This document shows, piece by piece, positions 11,051 through 21,960 of a stretch of DNA of 64,000 bases. Each line of letters starts with the position of its first letter. Position 1 is the first letter of the stretch. Under the pieces are notes generated by a model. That model ran no database searches. It was not told the DNA's origin and saw nothing but the letters and a program-made list of their open reading frames with translations. The DNA lies in assembly GCA_015179125.1 (NCBI GenBank), contig WHVA01000077.1:1-64000 (forward strand), given 5' to 3'. Made by a program: the position numbers and the translations under genes. The DNA is from Gautieria morchelliformis (lineage: Eukaryota; Basidiomycota; Agaricomycetes; Gomphales; Gomphaceae).

Positions 11051-11062
11051 GGTTATGGGCCC
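11051..11062 (+). promoter_or_regulatory. Primer-binding site, half-tRNA iMet type
   Basis: GGTTATGGGCCC begins two bases after the LTR. It is complementary to the anticodon stem-loop of eukaryotic initiator tRNA-Met, the internal priming used by Drosophila copia, not to a tRNA 3' end. The ATG inside this site (11055-11057) is also the first codon of the long D reading frame. Confidence 0.85.
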
Positions 11063-13826
11063 CGTAGACACTTCTGAGAAGCTATTGGGTGTTGAGAAGC
11101 TTGCTACTGATGGAAGTAATTGGCCATTGTGGCGAGCCACTCTCATCAGCTATTTCGAGTCCAAAAATCTGCTCAAGCATGTTGAAGGGAGAGTCACTAG
11201 ACCTCCTGATCCTCCAGTTATGCCCCCAGGCCATATTCTTACAGAAGCTGAGGAAACTCAGATGGATAAGGCTGAGGAGAAGCTGGAGAGATACCTTGCT
11301 AGAGAAGGACAAGCCAAGACCCAAATCATCGTCTCAGTGTCAGAGTCATTAGCCCTGATGCTACAGAAGCAGAAGACAGCAAAAGAGACTTGGGATGCAC
11401 TGGTCAATGAGATGACCAAAAAGCCCAAGATGGTCCTCACCAGCCTGCAGAGACAACTCCGCAGTATGAGATGTCCTGAGGATGGAGACTTGAGAGATCA
11501 TTTGGACAAGGCCCAAGACCTATATGCTCGTCTTAATGAGATGGGAGCTAGAGTTTCTGAAGAAGAATTCATGGACATAATCCTTGCGTCACTTCCACCA
11601 TCCTATGAGGCAGTCATGAATGCCCTTACAACTTCGCTTGAAGAATGCGGGATGCCATTGGTCCCTGATAATATTATTAGGGTACTAAAGGCTCAGTATG
11701 ACAGGAAGAAAACACTCCCGCAAGAAGAGCAGGTGTTTATTGGTTCATCTACTAAGAAGGACCAGAAGGGGCAGAAGGCGCATGTATGCACCAACTGCAA
11801 AAAGCCTGGACATTCCATCGAAAATTGCTGGGCTAAAGGAGGTGGTAAAGAAGGTCAAGGACCACGTCAGAAGAAGAAAGCCAAAGGCAAGAAGAAGAAG
11901 AAGGGTAAAGCAAAAGCGAATGTTGCCGAAGAAGAGTCTACTTCTGAGGAAAGTGGTGATGGGCATCTTGCCTTCACCAATTTCGACGAGTGCTCTAATT
12001 TCAATTTGAGCACATCCTCAGGAGTTATAGTCATACTCGACACCGGAACGACATCGCATATGACTCCTCACAAAAATTTATTGAGGAACTACTGTCAATT
12101 CTCACAGCCGAGGACTATCCGAGCAGCCAACAAAGGTACCTTTGATGCCTTCGGCTCAGGACTGCTCGTATTATCCAATAAGGTTGGAGATAGAACAGTA
12201 GAAGTCACGTTGCAAGATACATACTATGCACCCAAAATTGCTGCTACCCTCGTCTCGATCGGTCGGTGCGATGATGCTGGCTACGACATTCGACTCGGTG
12301 GCCAGAAATGCACAATATCTAATGCTGCTGGAAAAGTATTGATGCAAGCACCGAAAGTCAATGGCTTATATCGACTAGACCTCCAGTCACCAAGTGCTCA
12401 AGCCCATATGTGTTTATCTGCCATGGAAATTCATCAAAAGATGGGGCACATCTCGCAGAAGTCCCTACAACATCTATTAAATCATGGCATGATATTGGGC
12501 ATTGAACTGAGCTCCACAGGCGATAGAATTGTCTGTGATGCGTGTATTCAGGCCAAGATTGCGCGCAAACCTCTTCCTCGAGAACCCAGAGACCGAACAT
12601 CAAAATTCGGTGACAGAATTTATTCTGATGTCTGGGGACCTGCAAGACACCTCACGATCGATAAGAAGTCATATTATGTCTCCTTTATCGATGACTACTC
12701 AAGAGAATCGGTGATCTATCTCATGGCGAACAAATCAGAAGCATTCTCAAAGTACAAGCTCTACGAGGCTTTAATGCTTCGACAGAGAAATGTGCACATC
12801 AAGGCACTTGTTTCTGATCGAGGGGGCGAGTATACGAGCTCTGAATTCGAACAGCATCTAGCCAAACAAGGCACGAAGCATCAGTTGACGGTACACGACA
12901 CACCAGAGTCCAATGGTGTTGCGGAACGCCTGAACCGAACTCTCACTGAGAGAACTCGTGCCATGCTGCTAGAATCAGGCCTTCCTAAGATATTATGGGG
13001 CTATGCGATACAGCATGCCAATTATCTTAGGAACAGGACGCATACAAGAGCTCTACCAGATAAAACGCCCTACGAGATGATTCACCATGAAAAACCGAAT
13101 CTCAAAGACATTCATGCGTGGGGAACTGAAATTTACGTTAAAATCACTCAGGGAGATAAATTGGCAGCTCGTGCCAAGAGAGCTCGGTGGATAGGAATTT
13201 CTGCGCAGAGCCATGGTCATTATGTTTATTGGCCTGACTCGCACAAAGTTTCTGTCGAGCGGAACGTTGTCTTTGATTCAGAAATGAAGAAGGGAAAGGT
13301 CCCAATCATTTCTATTGAGGAATCCAAGCTACCTACGTCTAAAGAAGAGAAGAAGGCCATTCCGGCATCAGTGCCTGTGCCCGGTCGCTTAGTCAGCGAA
13401 GAGGCAAAGATCGAAGAAATTGATGAAAGTGCACCGGAAGAATATCTTGAAAAGCTGCAACCTATTCAGGGAGTTGATGACAGACCTAGAGAAGCTGAAC
13501 CGATAAGGAGAAGCGAAAGGATCCGTCAACAACAAGTGCAGCCGGCCCCATCAGGTCCCGTGACAAGATCTCAAACTCAGAGACAAACTGGCGCACATAT
13601 GACTACGCTAGCTTACGAGGACGTTGAGGACCATAAAGAAGTTTTATTCGACCAAGAATTATCCTCCGAGATTGATGGCATCAGTAGCTATGAGTGTGCC
13701 ATCAGTGCGTTTCTAACCGACGGTCAAAACAATAACAAGGCGCCGGATTTGAGTCAAATTGAACCTAGCAATGCAGACGAAGCTCTGAATAATCCTATGG
13801 AAGAAATCAATGGACAAAGAGTATGA
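11055..13826 (+). CDS. Copia D Gag-protease-integrase polyprotein part
   Basis: 923 codons. Residues 1-215 form the UBN2-type gag (NWPLWRATLISYFESKNLL, DHLDKAQDLYARL). A CCHC knuckle CTNCKKPGHSIENC sits near 246-259 and is followed by a Lys-rich stretch. The protease active site is ILDTGTTSHMT near 327. The pre-integrase zinc region (HQKMGHIS..., CDACIQAK) is near 460-500. The integrase core shows SDVWGP (first Asp), SDRGGEYTS (second Asp) and NGVAERLNRTL (Glu). The C-terminal Pro/Glu linker runs to 13826, where a one-base slip moves the RT into the next frame at LWKKSMDKEY. The first ATG lies in the primer site, so Gag begins MGPVD. Confidence 0.9.
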   Translation: MGPVDTSEKLLGVEKLATDGSNWPLWRATLISYFESKNLLKHVEGRVTRPPDPPVMPPGHILTEAEETQMDKAEEKLERYLAREGQAKTQIIVSVSESLALMLQKQKTAKETWDALVNEMTKKPKMVLTSLQRQLRSMRCPEDGDLRDHLDKAQDLYARLNEMGARVSEEEFMDIILASLPPSYEAVMNALTTSLEECGMPLVPDNIIRVLKAQYDRKKTLPQEEQVFIGSSTKKDQKGQKAHVCTNCKKPGHSIENCWAKGGGKEGQGPRQKKKAKGKKKKKGKAKANVAEEESTSEESGDGHLAFTNFDECSNFNLSTSSGVIVILDTGTTSHMTPHKNLLRNYCQFSQPRTIRAANKGTFDAFGSGLLVLSNKVGDRTVEVTLQDTYYAPKIAATLVSIGRCDDAGYDIRLGGQKCTISNAAGKVLMQAPKVNGLYRLDLQSPSAQAHMCLSAMEIHQKMGHISQKSLQHLLNHGMILGIELSSTGDRIVCDACIQAKIARKPLPREPRDRTSKFGDRIYSDVWGPARHLTIDKKSYYVSFIDDYSRESVIYLMANKSEAFSKYKLYEALMLRQRNVHIKALVSDRGGEYTSSEFEQHLAKQGTKHQLTVHDTPESNGVAERLNRTLTERTRAMLLESGLPKILWGYAIQHANYLRNRTHTRALPDKTPYEMIHHEKPNLKDIHAWGTEIYVKITQGDKLAARAKRARWIGISAQSHGHYVYWPDSHKVSVERNVVFDSEMKKGKVPIISIEESKLPTSKEEKKAIPASVPVPGRLVSEEAKIEEIDESAPEEYLEKLQPIQGVDDRPREAEPIRRSERIRQQQVQPAPSGPVTRSQTQRQTGAHMTTLAYEDVEDHKEVLFDQELSSEIDGISSYECAISAFLTDGQNNNKAPDLSQIEPSNADEALNNPMEEINGQRV

Positions 13827-15294
13827 GGCCCTAATCGACAAGGGAGTGTGGGAAAGAACCAAACCACCTCCTGGAGCCAACATTGTCGGCAACAAATGGG
13901 TCTACCTTTGGAAGCGTAATCCAGAAGGGAAACCAATAATGCCTAAATCGAGAATGGTCGCCCAAGGCTTCACACAGAAGTTTGGATCGACTATGATGAG
14001 ACATACTCACCTGTTGCTCGGTTATCCTCCCTACGGATCATATGCGCCATTGCTGCTAGGAATGACTGGCCTATCATCAAATGGACGTGGACTATGCATA
14101 CCTCAATGCTACGTTGCCCGAACCTATTTACATGAAGCAGCCGTATGGATATGAGTCAGGAGACAAAGGCGAAGTGCTACTTTTGAAGAAAGCACTCTAC
14201 GGCCTCAAGCAATCTGGAAGAGAATGGTACAAACGTCTAAGTGGTGAATTCCACAAGTTAGGATTCACTACGTCAGCCACAGACGGGGCTGTTTTTATAG
14301 ACGTGGCGGAAAGGGGCATGTGATCATTGCAACAGCTGTGGACGACCTTACCATCACAGCTGAGAATCAGTCAGTCCTGGACGAAGTCAAACGAGATCTT
14401 GCTCAGGTCTTCAGTATGAAAGATCTAGGCGAGATTCATTGGCTATTGAATCTCAAAATCGAAAGAGACTGGCAGAAGAAGACCATTGCAATTTCACAAC
14501 CTGCATACATCGAGAAGATCATCAAAAAATTTAATCTCGAAGATGCAAAGACTTATGCTACGCCTCTTGATCCAGCCGTAAAATTATCTAAAGACCAATG
14601 TCCTTCTACAGAGAGAGGCAAGAAAGCCATGTCGAAATTTCCATACAGGCAAGCTATAGGATCACTGATGTGGGCGGCTGTAGCCACTCGACCTGACATT
14701 GCATTTGCGGTGTCATTACTCTCGCAATTCCTTGAAAATCCAGGTGGCACACACTGGAATGCAGTCAAACGTGTCTTCAAATATTTGAAAGGCACGAAGC
14801 ATTACAAGCTCACACTTGGAAGAAATCAAGACGGCTTGATGGGGTATTCAGATGCGGATTGGGGTTCACAGAGTCATAGGCGTTCGTATTCGGCATATTT
14901 ATTTCAGATTGATGGAGGCACTGTTTCATGGAGTTGCCAGAAACAGTCGATAGTAGCCCTCTCATCAACTGAAGCCGAATTCGTCGCCCTGACCCATGCG
15001 GGCAAAGAGGCTCTTTGGATGCGCCATTTTATTTCTGAAATATTCCAACCACTGAACAGACCCATCCAAGTTTATTCAGACAATCAATCAGCCATTGCCA
15101 TCACGTATGGCACCCAACAACACACGAGAACCAAGCATTTCGACATCCGATTATATTTCCTTCGAGATATAATCAAAAATCAACAAGCCAAGCTCGTTTA
15201 TTTTCCAACCGAACAAATGTTGGCAGATATCCTCACTAAAGGACTTCCTAGTCCTAGAGTGAAGATTCTCAACGAGCAAATCGGAATATATTAA
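13790..15294 (+). pseudogene. Copia D reverse transcriptase-RNase H, multiple frameshifts
   Basis: Follows the integrase ORF in shifted frames: MDKEYEALIDKGVWE...RMVAQGFTQKFG (13810-13985), DYDETYSPVARLSSLRII (about 13990-14070), MDVDYAYLNATLPEPIY...YGLKQSGREWY (14081-14323), then AVDDLTITAENQS to the end (14320-15294). Breaks at about 13795, 13987, 14070 and 14315 each look like a one-base change. The final part holds AVDD of the RT active site (usual YVDD), RNase H (YSDADWGSQSH, LSSTEAEFVAL, SDNQSAIAI) and ends at TAA 15 bp before the 3' LTR. The rest of the protein is very well preserved. Confidence 0.85.
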
Positions 15295-15307
15295 GCTTGA
15301 GGGGGCG

Positions 15308-15805
15308 TGTTGGGTGCATTTATGCTCCTGCACCAAAATCAAGCATAATATATCCAATTTGTTGTGTGGCCTTCCAATTTCTTCTCACATTGTTCTTGTA
15401 TTATGCATCCATTTCTCTGGTTATTTTCGAAATTTTCCACTCATTCCTTATCTCTCTATTTCATCTTGTTATTCCTACTTTCACAAGCGGCTGCACCCAG
15501 CGGAGTCTGAAATGACTTCGACGCGCGAGCTCTTGGGCGCTAAAGGGCCGGGTAGTAGTACATGCGCAGTGGAACACATTTCCCCCTCTCTCAGTGACCA
15601 CTAAATTCACTGAGAGAGGCAAGTAAATTAGTCTAGTAGTCTTTGCATTTATTGACCTAGAAATCCTCTGTAGTGAATTGATTTCTAGGTAGTGTATAAT
15701 ATATTTATAGTGACCACTAAATTCACTGAGAGAGTGAATTGATTTCTAGTCTATTCCTTTGAATAACAAGTCCATACCTACTGCCTATAATTCCTGTCCT
15801 CTACA
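15308..15805 (+). repeat. 3' LTR of copia D
   Basis: 498 bp, TGTTGGGTGC to CTCTACA. It differs from the 5' LTR at three positions I can see, near its 3' end: ATTTATAG for ATTTAGAG, ATTCCTTT for ATTCTTTT, and CTACA for CAACA. The hairpin lies at 15586-15618. It is preceded by a polypurine tract at about 15297-15307. Confidence 0.95.
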
Positions 15806-16106
15806 CATGTGACGAACAGGTTTAGGGTTGCCAGGGCAAGGCATATGAGCGATGGTGGGGGTAGTACATACAAGGAGAATGGAAGTTCCCGAAACACACA
15901 CCCTGACCAAGAATTCTATGACATGAATCGTGCGACAGCATTTGCACCCTTACTCCCAATGCTGAACCCCAACTCAAGTGTAATTTTCAGGTGTCAAATG
16001 GCCACTATCCCGTTTTTATTGGTGAGTTTGCTACTTATGCTTACTTTACATCCTCGCTGAAAGGGCTGTCACGCGTCCCAACTACAAGTCCACCATTGTG
16101 ACTTGA

Positions 16107-17096
16107 AGCGCCCCTTCTACTCGTACAAGCACGAGCAGTTCCTTCCTGTCGTTCACCCGCACCCCAACCGACCATGGCTCCATCACTCCTACCATCAACA
16201 CCCTCACGATGTCCACCGCCACGTCCCGCGCCTCCATGCGCTACCGCAACACCAACCGTGGCGACGCCCTCGCACACCTCGAGGGCCGCCAGCCCACTCG
16301 TGTCATGTCTGCGCTCCCGTCCATCTACCGGCTGCCGTTTGGGCCGGTATCCCCCATGTCCCCTGCATGGAGTCCCCTGGGTGTCAAGGTGTGTCGACGC
16401 CCCCGCACCCTGCTAACCATATGCCCAGTCTCCTCACGATGAGCTCCGTGTCGTCCGTGCTGCAATCGCACCCGCACCTGCACCCGTACCTGCACCCGTA
16501 CCTGCACCCGTACCTGCACCCGCACCCGCACCAGCACCAGCACCCGCACCCGCTGCCGCCCGCTTCCCCACCACCCCGTCCTCCTACACCAGCTCGCCCA
16601 CCTCCGCCCCCACGTCCTTCGCGTCGCCGCCCAACCTGCCCCTGCACCCGCACCCGCACCCACACCTGCACCCGCACCTGCACCTGCATCTGCACCCGTA
16701 CCTGCACCCGCACCCGTACCTGCACCTGCACCTGCACCCGCACCTGCACCCTCACCCGCACCCGCACCTGCACCCACACCCACACCCGCACCTGCACCCG
16801 CACCCGCAACCGCACCCGCCGCCGCCCGCTCCCCCACCACCCCGTCCTCCTACACCAGCTCGCCCACCCCAGCACCTCCACACCCCTCACCCCACCGCAT
16901 ACGCATGCACCCCCGCGGTTTCCAAGCTCAAGAATGTGTCAGGATCGGCGAAGTTGCCTTATGGTGCATTGGCACTCGGTGCGGAAGGGATCAAATATGC
17001 TATTACGAACTTTGATGACGTGTATGTTCCAAATTATATGATCCCTCAGATTTTCAGGGCTTATGCTACACAGGAGGAAATCCGACATCGAGAATG
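16107..17096 (+). CDS. Putative intron-containing gene fragment with Pro/His-rich repeat, unknown function
   Basis: A frame from 16107 (open after TGA at 16104), with a first ATG at 16209, reads a Ser/Thr-rich region and then MSALPSIYRLPFGPVSPM. A 40-bp gt-ag interval at 16389-16428, with CTAAC before the acceptor, joins it in phase to a frame starting SPHDELRVVRAA. That frame crosses the hexamer repeat as Ala/Val-Pro then His-Pro/Leu and stays open through KLKNVSGSAKLPYGALALG to TGA at 17096. The downstream part looks like normal coding sequence. An alternative splice near 17020 would extend the protein. I do not recognise the family. It may be a host gene whose repeat has expanded, or a fragment. 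Confidence 0.35.
16460..16824 (+). repeat. CACCTG/CACCCG hexamer minisatellite
   Basis: Two blocks (about 16460-16556 and 16640-16824) of tandem CACCYG with GTACCTG/CAGCAC variants, separated by an 80-bp Ser/Pro/Thr-coding spacer. The spacer's sequence (CCCACCACCCCGTCCTCC) recurs at 16832. The unit length is six, so several frames stay open on both strands. Confidence 0.9.
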
Positions 17097-17450
17097 AACG
17101 CCTACCGTCAGATCTCACTGATCCAATGTCAGAAGAAGCTAAGCCCTTCCTCTCCAATCCTATGACACCCTCTTCTGGAGATTCTCCTGTAGTGGGTTCT
17201 CACCATTAGTACAAAGTAGCAAACAAAATTAAAACCTGCATTCAACTACATACAGTAAGCTAAGCTTGACATTGTTCCCCCCTCAGCACCCAAAATGCAA
17301 AATAAAAAATGCTTGTTTTATTCGGATTTTTTAGTTCTATGCCCTAGCTATGGTCCACATAGCTTCAGATATGAAATTTTAAGCGAATCGGAGCGATATC
17401 AAGCAAGATATCGTTGTTCGAAGTTTGTGCGCTAAAACGGAAGCAAATCC
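17097..17450. other. No gene seen; left flank of copia C
   Basis: An open stretch in another frame (to TAG at about 17208, DLTDPMSEEAKPF) may be an alternative 3' exon of the preceding fragment. The rest is AT-rich with no signal I can support. Confidence 0.4.
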
Positions 17451-17674
17451 TGTTAGTAATCAGGATGATGACACCACCGAGGCAGAGCCGGCACGCACCT
17501 AGCCGGAAGTTCGAGATCGCTCTCGACCCCGGGAGGCTGGTGCACCAGCACGGCATCGGCACAGCATCAGCTCGAAGGATTGGTAATATAGGAACATCAT
17601 ACTTAGTATATAAGGGCAGATGATCTTGTATAGATCGTAGAATAACAGTCTATTATTTACTCCTTCGTTCCACA
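17451..17674 (+). repeat. 5' LTR of copia C
   Basis: 224 bp, TGTTAGTAAT to CGTTCCACA. TATA-like TAGTATATAAGGGCAG near 17606-17621. Confidence 0.95.
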
Positions 17675-17686
17675 GGTTATGGGCCC
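17675..17686 (+). promoter_or_regulatory. Half-tRNA iMet primer-binding site of copia C
   Basis: GGTTATGGGCCC immediately after the LTR. The ATG inside it opens a six-codon frame (17679-17699, MGPGHN then stop) upstream of the polyprotein ATG at 17764. Confidence 0.85.
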
Positions 17687-17763
17687 CGGCCATAACTAAA
17701 CTACTACAGACCTAGCTTACTCCAACTACACTCTATACTCCAACGACTCAATACCGATCGACG

Positions 17764-20700
17764 ATGTCGAGTAGCAATAACACGTACAAGATCGATCCCT
17801 TGAACAGGGATAATTATGTGGCGTGGCGCCGGCAGCTCGAGTGGATACTCGATGATTTAGATCTGTGGGAAGTGGCTATCGGCAGGGAGACGGAACCGAG
17901 ACCGGCAGATGCCAACAACGTCACTGCAACCGAGCCGCAGGATATCGACGACTGGAGAAGGAAGGACAAGAAAGCTAGAAAAGAGATTTGCCTCAGAGTC
18001 GCCGATGAACAACTAGTTTACATCAATCAGATGATGTCTGCATTTGCTGTATGGACTAGTTTACAAGGGATATTCAAATCTAAGGGAGCCGTGGGGATTG
18101 TAAATCTCCAAAGAGATTTCTTCCGGACGCTTGCCGAGGACGGCGCGAACATGGAGGAGCACGTACGCAAGCTCCACGGCATTCAACAGGAACTGAATGC
18201 ACGGGGACATTACATCAGTGACACCGAGTTCTCGAACATGTTGCTGATGTCATTACCAGATTCTTGGTCGGCGTTTATTACGGCAGTAAACGCCAGTGGA
18301 GCTGGGACGACAGCTGATATATTAATAGCTCGAGTCCTCGATGAGGATCGAGCACGGAAAGCTGGATCGGCACGGCAGATGGCGCTTAAGGTGCAACAAC
18401 GTCACAGGCCCAAGAAAGATGACTCAGGAGCAACAAAGGGAAAATGCCGAAATTGCGGCAAGAAGGGTCATTACGTGAAGGACTGCTGGGCGAAAGGTGG
18501 CAGCAAGGAAGGCCAAGCACCAAAGTGGTTCAAATCAGGGAACAAAGAGATGGTTAAACAAGCAGAAGAAAAGGACTTCGCGTGTGTATCTAAGGAGGTA
18601 GCATACAGTGCTATATCTGCATCCGACTGGCTAGCCGATTCAGCAGCAACAACACATATAGCTCGAAGCCGAAACGATTTCGCTAGCTATGCCGAGGAAC
18701 CATCTGAAATCGAAGGAATTTCACCCAGAGCGGTACTACATACACAAGGTCGAGGCACTATATACATGGAATTCAAGATCGGCGCCAAGACGAACACGAT
18801 CGAACTACGTGACGTCAAGCATCCACCGGATGCGCCGAACAACCTTATCAGCGTAGGGCATCTAACTGATAAGGGCAACACGGCCACATTTTCAGGCACC
18901 GGCGTCGAATTCAAATCACGCGCCGGAGTTACCTTCGCACAGGGACAGAAGCAAGGGCGGCGATTCTGTATGAAGGCACGAGTCACTCAATCAATCGAGG
19001 CACGGGACTTTGCCGCAGCGGCAAAGGGACGGTCATGGGACAAATGGCACAGGATACTAGGGCACGTCAACATAAACTCTATAAAATTGTTGAAATCTAA
19101 CGACCTAGTTACTGGACTCGAGATTGACGAGTCAAAAGAGCCAAGTCAGTGTAAAGCCTGCATACAAGGCAAACAGCATGTGGAGCCGTTCCCCAAAAGA
19201 GCCAAGGACACTGTAGAACAGGTCGGTCACCTAACAGTATCCGATGTATGGGGGCCTGCCCAAACCGAGGGACCATCATGTGAAAAGTACTTCTATTCTT
19301 TCACGGATATCAAATCCAGATACACGGTCATTTATTTCGGCAGCGCCAAAGATGAAGCGCTCAAACACTTCGAGATGTACAAAGCATTCCTCGAGACCCA
19401 AACAGGTCAGAAACTGAAGAGGTTTCGCTCAGATAATGGAGGGGAATATGTCAATAAAAATTTCAAGGAATTTTGTGCAAAATATGGCACTATCATGGAG
19501 ACCACAGCTCCATACTCCCCAGCCCAGAATGGAATCGCCGAACGACTCAACCGGACCTTACTCGAGCACGCACGGGCAATGATATTTGCCAAGAACCTGC
19601 CAAAAATACTCTGGCCCGAGGCCGTGGCTTACGCGTGTTATATCAGAATCCGATCACCCACACGAGCGCTTGGAGATGACGCAACGCCGTTCCAGGCACT
19701 ATTCGGAAAGAAGCCGAACATAGCACGTCTAGAGGAATTCGGGACAAATTGCTGGGTTATGGTGCCGGATCAACGTCGAGCCAAACTTGATCCAAAAGCA
19801 GAAGAACACATATTCGTCGGAGTAGCTGAACATGCAAAAGCCTGGAGGTATTACAATAAAGCCTCAAAGCACGTTCAAATCTCAAGAAATATCACATTCA
19901 ACGAAAATGACAATCGACTCTACCCTATCCCAGATAACAACGATGACGACACGGCACCGCTCGAGGGGGAGCACTCACCGCGTGAGCATGTGCCGGACCC
20001 GATCACATCTACCCCACAGACATCATCACCCCAGACAACGCCCGTTCCTGATCCACCTGAACAAGCGCCAGCTCCACAGATTTGACGGAGCGCGCGTATC
20101 ACTCAAAGACTGGATTATCGGAAACTGAATGATTCAGGATGCACCGAGCAGGTTTACATAACGAGAGAAATCGTCACTGAACCTGAGAATTACAGAGCGG
20201 CGGTATCACGTGATGATGCGCCGATCTGGGAAAAAGTGATGGAAATTGAAATGGATCAACACAAAACATTAGGAACATGGGAATTAACAGAACTACCACC
20301 CGGACGAGTAGCTATTGGTTGCAGATGGGTATACGCTGTCAAAACGCAACCGGATGGACAATTCGATAAGGCTAAAGCAAGGGTTGTAGCTCAGGATTCA
20401 CACAGAGGCCAGGGATGGATTACTATGAAATAACTTCACCCGTGGTCAAATTCAATTCACTACGTGTTCTATTAGCCATCGCAAACACACTCGATTGGGA
20501 AATCGAAATGATGGATGTCAAAGGCGCCTGCCTACCTCAATTCAACCATAGATGAGGAGATCTACATGCGCCAGCCCGACGTTTTAATGATGGATCTGGA
20601 CACGTTCTAAGAATATACAGAGCGCTCTACGGACTCAAGCAATCGGGACGAGCTTGGCATCAGCGCTTATGCAAATTACTACTCGACCTCAGCTTCCATC

Positions 20701-21788
20701 AAAGCACAGCCAATGAATGTGTCTACATCAGGCAAGATAAGGACTCAATCGAAGTCATATCAGTATACGTGGATGACTTCAGACCATTTGCTGATTCCAA
20801 AGGAGGGATGGTTAAGCTCAAGGAGGAGCTTCATGGAAAATTCCCTTTAACAGATTTAGGAGAAATGAAGAAAATCTTGGGAATTAGAGTTGAGAGGAAT
20901 AGGGATGAGGGAACACTGATCATGTCTCAAGGACATTACATCAACATCATACTCGATCAATTCAACATGGCTACGGCGCATTCCGCATCTACACCTCTGC
21001 ATAAAAAGACCAAACTCACGACACCTATGGGCTCAACAGGTCCAACTGCTGAAGTACCCTACGCTAAAGCGATCAGATCACTAATGTATGCAGCACTCAG
21101 CACGCGACCTGATTTGGCCTTAACCGTACAACATCTGAGCCAATTCACTACTACTTATGGAGTCGAGCACTGGACGGCGATCAAGCACGCGCTCAGGTAC
21201 CTCAAGGGGTCACGTGACGACGGCATAACCTTCCAACGAGACGCTGGTCTCGACCTCAAAATATTCGTTGACTCGGATTATGCTAATAGAAACGATGCAC
21301 TGTCTATTAGTGGCTATGTAGCTATACTAGGAGGGGGAGCCATTGCATGGAGCTTGAAGAAGCAGCGAATGATCACATTATCTACTACGGAGGCCGAATA
21401 CATGGCACCCACCGAGGGCGCCAAGCAATTGATCTGGCTGAGGCCCTTCATCGAGGAGCTAGGAATAGATCAAGCCCAGCCCACATCACTTCAATCAGAC
21501 AATCTAGGCGCCATTACACTATTGCATGACGCAACGTATCATGCGCGTACCAAACACATCAATGTCGCATATCACTTCATCCGTGAGAAAGTGGCCTCTC
21601 ACGAGGCATCACTTACGTACGTACCGACGAAGGAGAACATAGCGGACATATTTACAAAGGGACTGGACTTACACCAGCATAGGTATCTATTAGGGAAATT
21701 AGGATTTTGCCGAAGGGACTTCTCGCTGAGGGGGAGTGTTAGTAATCGGGATGATGACACCACCGAGGCAGAGCCGGCACGCACCTAG
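17764..21788 (+). pseudogene. Copia C Gag-Pol polyprotein, one nonsense codon and several indels
   Basis: Open for 773 codons from ATG 17764: gag, CCHC knuckle CRNCGKKGHYVKDC, protease WLADSAATTHIA, integrase with SDVWGP, RSDNGGEY and NGIAERLNRT. A TGA at 20083-20085 stands where element B has CGA (APAPQI|RSARIT). After it the RT frame continues but breaks near 20395 (one base missing in GCTCAGGATTC), near 20530 (extra bases in GGCGCCTGCCTACC) and near 20580. The final frame (20769-21788) holds RNase H (VDSDYANRNDA, STTEAEYM, SDNLGAIT) and ends inside the 3' LTR. Element B shows the intact version. Confidence 0.92.
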
Positions 21789-21960
21789 CCGGAAGTTCGA
21801 GATCGCTCTCGACCCCGGGATGCTGGTGCACCGGCATGGCATCGGCACAGCATCAGCTCGAAGGATTGGTAATATAGGAACATCATACTTAGTATATAAG
21901 GGCAGACAATCTTGTATAGATCGTAGAATAACAGTCTATTATTTACTCCTTCGTTCCACA
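21737..21960 (+). repeat. 3' LTR of copia C
   Basis: 224 bp. Its first ~50 bases encode the C-terminal residues of the polyprotein before a stop at about 21786-21788. Confidence 0.95.

Larger units (their letters stand above)
10552..15805 (+). mobile_element. Ty1/copia retrotransposon D, near-complete
   Basis: It has two 498-bp LTRs (10552-11049, 15308-15805) differing at three visible positions, a primer site directly after the 5' LTR, a polypurine tract (CTTGAGGGGGCG) before the 3' LTR, and the copia order gag-protease-integrase-RT-RNase H. The flanks do not show a matching target duplication (GCCTG on the left, CATGT on the right). Gag to integrase is open, but the RT part has several single-base frame breaks. 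Confidence 0.95.
17451..21960 (+). mobile_element. Ty1/copia retrotransposon C, full-length but broken
   Basis: 224-bp LTRs at 17451-17674 and 21737-21960, six visible differences, flanked by the 5-bp target duplication AATCC (17446-17450 and 21961-21965). Primer site GGTTATGGGCCC at 17675-17686. Same family as elements A and B below, but a distinct LTR subtype. Confidence 0.97.

Noticed and set aside
16325..16890. Minus-strand Gly/Ala- and Val/Arg-rich frames over the hexamer repeat
   Set aside because: They are translations of the CACCYG repeat. The plus-strand frame continues into normal-looking sequence, these do not.
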